From assembly GCA_022836615.1 (NCBI GenBank), contig MU405314.1:62001-126000 (forward strand): a DNA stretch of 64,000 nt. The letters are read 5' to 3'. A program made the position numbers and the translations under genes. Shown in pieces: positions 57,674-64,000 of this stretch (the first letter of the stretch is position 1; each line of letters starts with the position of its first letter). This stretch comes from Annulohypoxylon bovei var. microspora (Eukaryota; Ascomycota; Sordariomycetes; Xylariales; Hypoxylaceae). The notes under the pieces are model-generated. The model had not been told where the DNA came from. It made no database searches and worked only from the letters and a program-made list of their open reading frames with translations.

Positions 57674-58718
57674 ATGGCGTCAGGATACGATAGAGCTCTC
57701 TCTGGTACGTTTTTTTACACTTGGCAATACTACTATTCACAATAGTGAAGCAGCTTAGCTAACTCTGCCTACCTATAGTTTTCAGGTTCGTATTAGACGT
57801 ACGCGCTTCTCGACTTTTAGTCTTCTAACCGATCTCTAGTCCGGATGGACACGTGTTCCAGGTCGAATATGCTGGCGAAGCTGTCAAGCGAGGTACATAT
57901 ATATGATGGGCCTTTCAATTATTCGGATCACCTAACGTCGTGCTAGGAACCTGCGCCGTCGGCGTGAAGGGCGCGGATATCGTCGTCCTCGGCTGCGAGA
58001 AGAGGTCGGCAATGAAGCTACAAGACACTCGCATCACCCCTTCCAAGATCGGCCTCATCGACACCCACGTCTGCCTAGCATTCGCCGGTCTGAACGCCGA
58101 CGCCCGAATCCTCGTGGACAAGGCACGACTAGAAGCGCAATCGCACCGCTTGACCGTCGAAGATCCTGTTTCCATCGAGTACATCACGAAATATGTCGCA
58201 GGTGTACAACAGCGGTATACGCAGAGCGGTGGTGTGCGACCGTTTGGTATCAGCACCATGATCGTGGGCTTTGACAAGGGCAGCAAAGTACCAAGACTCT
58301 ACCAGACCGAGCCGAGCGGTATCTATTCTGCATGGTATGTCCCTTTCGTACTATAGCGCGATGATAGCGCTACTATGCGCATGCTAATACACTCCGCAGG
58401 AAAGCAAACGCCATCGGCCGCTCCAGCAAGACTGTCCGCGAATTCCTGGAACGTAACTACAAGGAGGAGATGGACCGCGAGGTAACTATCCGGCTAGCTA
58501 TCAAGTCGCTCCTGGAAGTCGTGCAAACGGGCGCGAAGAACATCGAGATCGCCATCATGGCTCCCGGCAAGACCATCGAGATGCTGCCGGTGGAAGATAT
58601 CGAGGGGTACGTCAAGAACATCGAGCAGGAGAAGCAGGAGGAGGCTGCTAAGAAGAAGACCGGCCGAACACCGGGAACGGGTAGCGCGGCCATCTTAACG
58701 AGGGGTGGCAGCGATTAA
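57674..58718 (+). CDS. pre6: 20S proteasome subunit alpha-4
   Basis: Five exons: 57674-57704, 57779-57785, 57840-57892, 57947-58334 and 58400-58718, giving 265 residues. The N-terminus MASGYDRALSVFSPDGHVFQ is the conserved alpha-subunit start that gates the core particle. GVRPFGISTMIVGFD and the Lys/Glu-rich tail with EIAIM fit alpha-4 (yeast Pre6, human PSMA7). Exon 2 is a 7-nt microexon (TTTTCAG) supplying part of VFS; without it the frame does not join. The helix reads VEYAGEAVKRG where I recall Leu after YA in yeast; this may be a fungal variant. Alpha subunits have no catalytic Thr. The protein works in the nuclear and cytosolic proteasome. Firm call. Confidence 0.95.
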
Positions 58719-58976
58719 ATGCAAGTCGTAGCCGGAGTTTATGGGCCTCTAGAAAGGTGATTGATTCATAGAGGATATGATTACGATGCCTACCTAGGTA
58801 GAAAATATGTACACTACCAACCCGGAAGCATGCACCGTTCTTCATATCTTGTTGGTTGTCATTTTGGTGCTCCCTAAAAGTCTAAATGTGTGGTATCATG
58901 TGAAATGCATCGCTCCGCAACCTCGAATCGTGTTGCCCATCTATGGATCTTTCCATCTGATCTTGACCTAGTACTA

Positions 58977-59463
58977 TCAACCCAGCTTATCCGCACCGGA
59001 CTGGATATCGAAGATGGTCCTGTTCTGATCCCCTTTCACACGGTCGTCCTTCAGCATACGGTTATCCATCCGCGCATCGTCGCCTTCGACGGTCAAGGCG
59101 GGCTTGGCTATGACGGCATCGAGGACGAAGTGGTTATCGCAGTGGGGGCAGTATTCGTCGGCGTCTTCGAACTCTTGGGCGTCTTTGCGGAAGCACTTCT
59201 TGCACTTCTTGCAGGCGAAGGTCATCTCGAAGGTCTGCAGCAGCTGGTGCGACTCCTGCTCGTGGTGGCATTCCGCGCAGTCGAACCATTTTCGGCCTTA
59301 TAAGAATGTTAGTAACGATGCACTCGTATGTAAAAGGTCGCCTCGGGAACGTACAACACGGCGAGCGGATCGCGACTTGGGCATTTAATATGTGCTTGCT
59401 ATACAATAATCAACATCTAGTCAAAGTTATATAAGAGGGTTTGAGGATCCAGTCTCACCACAT
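58977..59463 (-). CDS. CHY-type zinc-finger protein, Hot13-like
   Basis: Three exons on the minus strand: 59463-59459, 59398-59355 and 59296-58977, giving 122 residues. The first coding exon is only 5 nt (ATG TG), followed by a GTGAGA intron; joining gives MCKHILNAQVAIRSPCC, the expected family start. Zinc ligands are the Cys/His series in KWFDCAECHHEQESH, FACKKCKKCF and YCPHCDNH. In yeast, Hot13 is an intermembrane-space zinc-binding protein that helps the Mia40-Erv1 disulfide relay by keeping Mia40 free of zinc. The C-terminal 40 residues are charged and not conserved as far as I can tell. The gene is convergent with proteasome alpha-4. Confidence 0.85.
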
Positions 59464-61168
59464 GTTGATATTTGATATATAACTAGTACCTAGGTAGGTA
59501 GGTCCTATATCCTTCTTTTCAACTTTTTTGTCGCGCGTCACGAAATTTTGTTGATTTTATTGATTATCTAACGGCGGTATCTAGACGTTTCCAGCTAATA
59601 CCCGGTACCTATTTGTTTTTGGTGGAGTCCCTAGGGGGATCCTTATGAGGGGTAATTGGCGTGGTTACGCCCCCGCAAATCCTCTAGGGCTAATGGATCT
59701 TAGCGCAGCAGGTACTATTAAGGGGGAATCGTTCATTGAAGCCTCTCCTATTGTTATATACCTACCTGAAATCATATTCTTACAAACTATCTCAATACAT
59801 CATTTATGATAAACCTATAGATATAGAATAAGAACTAAGAACACAAATACCGTGTTTATTTAGACCCATCATATTGACTAGGAAAGCTATGTATTGCCCT
59901 GTAGTACATTAATGTAGCACCATAGCATAGAACCCGGCTTGTCATTCGAAAAGGGAAATGAACCGCATATATGATAAGTCTAATCTAAAATGCTCCCGAT
60001 GGTAGTAGAACAAGACAGATGTTGGATTTGGTCTTTTATGTCGTCCTGGCATCTGGCCAAAGGGCTAGGGGGCTGGCAAATGTAAGTCCTCACACCGAGG
60101 ACCTACCTAGGTAGTACCTATATCTAAAGGTGAGCTCTACACAACATAACCCAACACACCATCTAAACCATCGTCGGTGAAAAAGTACCCCGACATCTCT
60201 CCCATCGCACCAGGCAACCAGCGACCCCTAGAACCACCATCCAATAAGCCAAGCGCCTCCCCATCACCACCCTCAGCACCCGGCCACCAAGCACGGGCGC
60301 GAGCATCTCACCCGCCATAACACGAGATTGCTCGCGAGGACCGCCGCCTGCGGTGCGACGCCACGAAAACCGCAGGGCCCCAGATCGGCCCGGCGCGTAG
60401 GCAGCGGGCCCGCCCTTCCGAGATCTGGCTACCCGCAGGATCAGGCCAGCGAAGAAAAGTTCGTCGAATCCGTTCGGCTGCCTCGAGAGAGCCGGCAGCC
60501 CGCCGTCGGACCAGAGACGTGGCGGGCTGTGCGAACTGTGATGATATCTAGGTAGGTAGGTAGGCAGGCCAGGCCGCCAATGAGGTGCGGGCTATGACCA
60601 AACCGCAGGCGCATTATGCGGGTACGCGAGGCTCATGCGGTGCACGTTGCCGGCGTAGGCTGCGTGCAGGGCCGCGCAGCGAGTCGTCGTTCCCGACGGT
60701 AGCTAGCTGTCAGATTTGAACTTCCCCTCACTTGCGTTGCCCAAGAAGGTATATGTGGTGTTGCCGTGTCAATCCATGGGTCGATTTTATGGTGCTTCGA
60801 GGCCCTCGGTATGCTGCAGACCGCTATGGGGTGAGAGCACTATCATGGAAGCCTGGGGGGAGAGACACCGACGTGTCAATGGAGCAGATAAATACCTACC
60901 TGAGCACGGACATCGGAGGCGTGGGCTAGGCTATATAGCCTCTCGATACACACGTATGTCTCGGAAAAGCGAAACGGGTTGACAAACATGGCATCGCGTG
61001 ATCCACGGGCCAATATCAAAACCGGTTTCGTACTCCACGACAAACGCGAGTCTCTATCGCTCTAAACAAGACGGCGATCTCGAATCTATATCCGTAAAGA
61101 CTGGCCGGAACGCCAATTTAGGATACTCAGCCTTTTCTTTTTGACAGGACAGGACAGCTTTAAAAGAC
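59464..61168. other. Spacer with GC-rich patch
   Basis: About 1.7 kb. It includes the Hot13-like promoter, a (TAGG)n-type motif at 59489-59500 and again at 60549-60563, and a GC-rich patch at 60290-60540. The frames there (60328-60555, 60716-60982) have no recognisable domain and are not called. Confidence 0.45.
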
Positions 61169-61898
61169 ATGGCAGACCAGCAGGCTGGAGACGTTTCGAT
61201 TCGCACGCAGACAATCATATGGCCTGCCTCAACATTCGTCACAACCTGGACTCTGGGGGGCGGCGACGCTGACCCGACGGAATCGCCGGCAACGGTCGTT
61301 CCCGCGGCGAGTTCAGGCTCGACGGGTGACCAAAATGTCGGCCCCATCCTCAGCGGTGTGGTCGTCGTGTTGGTGCTGGCACTAGTCATATGGTTCTGCT
61401 GTCGGCGAAGTGAGTCAGCTCCCGCCTTCCCGCCTCCTTGCAATCTCGTCTTGTCTATCATGAGCAGCGCTGACTGTCGCCTCCTTAGATCGTGCTAACG
61501 GTCGTTATTCGAGACGTTCGAGTAGGCGACAAAGTTCAGGTTATACAAGCAAAAGTAGCTCCGGGAGCTCGGCCTCATCGAATGGTTCGTCTCCGAACGG
61601 TGGGAGCATCGGGTCCGCAGCAAGTGAGATGGCCGAAGACCAAGACCAATGGAACCACCAAGAGCCGATGCCGGAAGGACCGATGCCAGGGATGCCCCCG
61701 CCCGTCGCGGGAGGATGGCCAGGTCCGCAGCCTCACCCTGGAATGGGGCCACCACCACAGCCGGGTCCAGGTATGGATTTTTATCCCGGCCAGGGCGGAC
61801 CCCCGATGATGATGGGACGAGGTGGACCACCGCCGCTAGGTATGGGAGGTCCTCCACCCATGATGGGTCGTGGCGGGCCCCCTCCTGGAATAATGTAG
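61169..61898 (+). CDS. Single-pass membrane protein with Gly/Pro/Met-rich tail
   Basis: Two exons: 61169-61409 and 61489-61898, giving 216 residues; the intron has a GTGAGT donor and TTAG acceptor. The N-terminal 56 residues are Thr/Ser/Ala-rich and probably outside the cell. One transmembrane helix lies at about 57-78 (VGPILSGVVVVLVLALVIWF) followed by a CCRR stop-transfer. The cytosolic part is first Ser/Arg/Gly-rich, then a low-complexity run of MGRGGPPP-type repeats ending PPPGIM. No cleavable signal peptide is evident, so a type III topology is likely. It resembles fungal cell-surface sensor-like proteins in layout only; function unknown. The convergent neighbour is the Ccc1-type transporter. 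Confidence 0.75.
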
Positions 61899-62178
61899 TA
61901 GCTTAACAAGCTATAGCATTCACCCAGGAGAGATGACCCTATTCAGACGATCGATGCCAATAAAGGAGTGCAGCACTTAGAGGCAAGGTTATCTATTAGA
62001 GACTCCTAAGGATTTTATCGCATTCTGGACCCTTTAGATCCCCAATTCGATGCTCTCACATGATAGCACAGTATGCTACCAGCAGAAAAGAGAAGCCCCA
62101 GACGATGGCACCGCCGTGCAAAATAATATTGGATTTCAGAGGAGCGCACAAGACAACAATCCCAGGTACCATGATAGT

Positions 62179-63120
62179 TTACGGCATAACGCCTTCGAAG
62201 AGTCTGACACACAGAACGGCCGCAACGGCAGCCATGCCACCCATGACGACCATCCGCATTCCCTCCCACGAGCCTCTCTTGATTCGATCCCATTTAGCTG
62301 GCCCTCTTCTAACACTTCCGTGTTGCCAGCGATCCTCCGTGGACCCGAGGTGAAGTAGAAAGTCCTTGGTAAACCCAAAGACGAATAGAGCCAAGATGCA
62401 GACGACGAAGCTCCATTGCAAACCGTCATCTACCCCGCTGACGAAGAAGTACGGAAATAACGGCAGCAATCCACCGAGCAGGTACCCGAAGGATACTGAT
62501 AGTCCAACAATCGCCGGTGGAAATTCCTTGGCCCTGCCCGTCGAACCATTAACCATCGAATCTGTGCTGCATAACAGCCGTCGCTGGATGGCAGGGTGAT
62601 AGTTAACATGAGCCCTCACGCTTTGAAGAAGGTCCGGAGGGAGGTCTAGCAAAGCAAGATAACTCTGGACGCTGTCTTCGTCGGCAGTTTCTAGCTTTTC
62701 GTCGTGATCATAACCGTCCATATTCGACGCCCTCTCCCCTCTTGCGGCGAGGTATCCGCCGACGCCCATGCTGATACATCCTGCGCATATCTCGGCCGCG
62801 CCGGCGAATATGACAGTTTTCGTCTGGCCGAGGGATGACAAGCCTGCGGTTAGGGCGAATGGCACCGTGAGACCATCGGCAAATCCAAGGGTGAAGTGGG
62901 AGAGGAACTGGGAACGACGAGAAGCAGTCGCGCCTCGTTGGCGATCCATTCGACACTCGTTGAAGCTGAAATCCTCGTCGGCTCTTCCAGCATTGATCGA
63001 GGTGTCAATAGGTGTTCTGGGGCTTGAAGCTAGGGCGGAATAAGCTGACGGTCTCTCTTTAACCTGATCGTCTTGAAGGCCTAGTCGAACGAAAAACGCT
63101 CGAATGTCCTCGGCTTGCAT
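62179..63120 (-). CDS. Ccc1/VIT1-family vacuolar iron/manganese transporter
   Basis: Intronless frame of 313 residues. About five transmembrane segments: 75-98 (HFTLGFADGLTVPFALTAGL), 102-125 (IFAGAAEICAGCISMGVGGY), 214-236, 240-260 and 288-310. The first two helices carry the conserved GFADGLTVPF and AEICAGCISMG motifs, whose Asp, Glu and Met are metal-path residues of the family. A cytosolic loop with many acidic residues (about 128-205) sits between helices two and three, as in VIT1/Ccc1, where it binds metal. In yeast, Ccc1 moves cytosolic Fe2+/Mn2+ into the vacuole. The N-terminal 70 residues are hydrophilic. The start at 63120 is the first ATG in frame and opens with MQAEDIRAFF. Confidence 0.9.
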   Translation of the reverse strand: MQAEDIRAFFVRLGLQDDQVKERPSAYSALASSPRTPIDTSINAGRADEDFSFNECRMDRQRGATASRRSQFLSHFTLGFADGLTVPFALTAGLSSLGQTKTVIFAGAAEICAGCISMGVGGYLAARGERASNMDGYDHDEKLETADEDSVQSYLALLDLPPDLLQSVRAHVNYHPAIQRRLLCSTDSMVNGSTGRAKEFPPAIVGLSVSFGYLLGGLLPLFPYFFVSGVDDGLQWSFVVCILALFVFGFTKDFLLHLGSTEDRWQHGSVRRGPAKWDRIKRGSWEGMRMVVMGGMAAVAAVLCVRLFEGVMP

Positions 63121-64000
63121 TGTTGATGTAAGTTAGGTATACGCAATATGAATTAGATAAGTGGATAGTTGAAATGATACTCGATGTCTTGACTATTCGG
63201 AATTGAGGAGATAATTGAGTGTAAGTGATTCCGTCAACCCATCGTATCCTTCGAGATCCGCGCAACAACCTTGGAAGACGTTGAGTTACGATACGAACCG
63301 CGCCTGCTCGGCCTCATTTCACGTAGCAGGTGTGAACTCGCAAGCCTTATGCGCTCGAACTTCCCGTTCCGTCTTAACTTGAATAGAAGTCGCAGATCAA
63401 CCGCAATTCTCGAGGCTCGTACGGCAGGGATAACGCCAAGCTACCAAATTGTGGCCAGTAAGATGCGAAGCATTGTCAACTGCGCCCTGTTTGTGGTTGA
63501 AGAAAGACAGGGATTAAGGCAAGGGATGCTTCCATATCTCAACAAGCATTTTACTAGCGCCGCATTGCTCCGCGATGCCAATGCTTGGCCACTAGAACCT
63601 ACACGTGCTCTCCTACTTCCAGCGACTTAACAACATTCATCGTGATCGAACGTATGCTACCTACCATTTAGGTACCTACCTCCTACCTACCTACTTAAGA
63701 GATACGTCTCTTAAGTAAAAAGACGGCTTCGAAACTATATACGTCTAGTTAGTAGTTAGGCTCTTCCGCATCAGGACGCTTCTAGAAAAGTTCCAGGTAG
63801 ATCAACAATCAACTAGTAACGCTAATCCTCAACATCCCCCTGATCCTCATTTACAGTATACCGGTTATTTTTAGGGGCGATCGTCGACCGCCCACCGACG
63901 CCAGCCAGCTTACAATCTCGGACCGGCCTATAGGTCCATGGCGCTGGGCTCTAGCCTATTCACGCGTCACCTTATCGACCACCTTCCGAATAGAAGAGAC
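63121..64000. other. Right-end spacer with doubtful frame
   Basis: The frame 63271-63630 on the plus strand (119 residues) starts 150 bp from the transporter start and has no recognised domain; its Arg/Leu-rich composition looks like chance. A cluster of TAGGTACCTACCTCCTACCT-type motifs lies at about 63668-63694. No gene is called in the rest. Confidence 0.4.

Noticed and set aside
63271..63630. 119-codon frame beside the Ccc1-type gene
   Set aside because: No domain, random-like composition, and placed where the transporter promoter should be.

Overview
The window looks like nuclear DNA of a filamentous ascomycete (Pezizomycotina, probably Sordariomycetes). Genes carry short introns of about 50-80 nt with GTRNGY donors and CTAAC-like branch points. 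The protein families are typical fungal ones: an Akr1 palmitoyltransferase, a Zn2Cys6 regulator, a HET-domain remnant and a Ccc1-type transporter. One AT-rich block has the CpA/TpG depletion left by repeat-induced point mutation (RIP).

Layout. (1) 0-14.6 kb is gene-dense: a partial unknown gene (minus), a multi-pass membrane protein (minus), a 2OG-Fe(II) dioxygenase (minus), a small secreted protein (minus), cystathionine beta-synthase (plus), SRP receptor beta (minus) facing Akr1 (plus), and a secreted GH5 hydrolase (minus). (2) 14.6-57 kb is a gene-poor, repeat-rich stretch. It holds a proline-rich unknown protein, an orphan five-exon O-methyltransferase, an amidase split by a 1,928-bp pogo/Fot1-like element, a basic disordered protein, a HET remnant, a medium-chain reductase (enoyl-reductase-like), a conserved unknown gene with a frameshift, and a Zn2Cys6 regulator. 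Non-coding parts include a 473-bp hAT-type MITE, a 303-bp TA-flanked MITE, an 832-bp foldback element with 227-bp perfect arms, a dispersed short repeat family, telomere-like tracts and tandem repeats. (3) 57.3-63.2 kb is again housekeeping: a 14-bp minisatellite, proteasome alpha-4 (with a 7-nt microexon), a Hot13-like CHY zinc-finger protein (with a 5-nt first coding exon), a single-pass membrane protein and a Ccc1/VIT1-type transporter.

How genes relate. The housekeeping genes serve separate cell functions: transsulfuration, ER targeting, palmitoylation, proteolysis, mitochondrial import and metal storage. They show no operon logic. The methyltransferase, amidase, reductase and regulator are types often seen in secondary metabolism, but they are 13-20 kb apart with repeats between them and no core synthase, so I do not call a cluster. 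The best candidates for something unusual are the foldback element, the transposon-split amidase and the dispersed repeat family. I found no clearly new multi-gene system. All splice models are manual and rest on frame, splice consensus and family resemblance from memory; no search was run.
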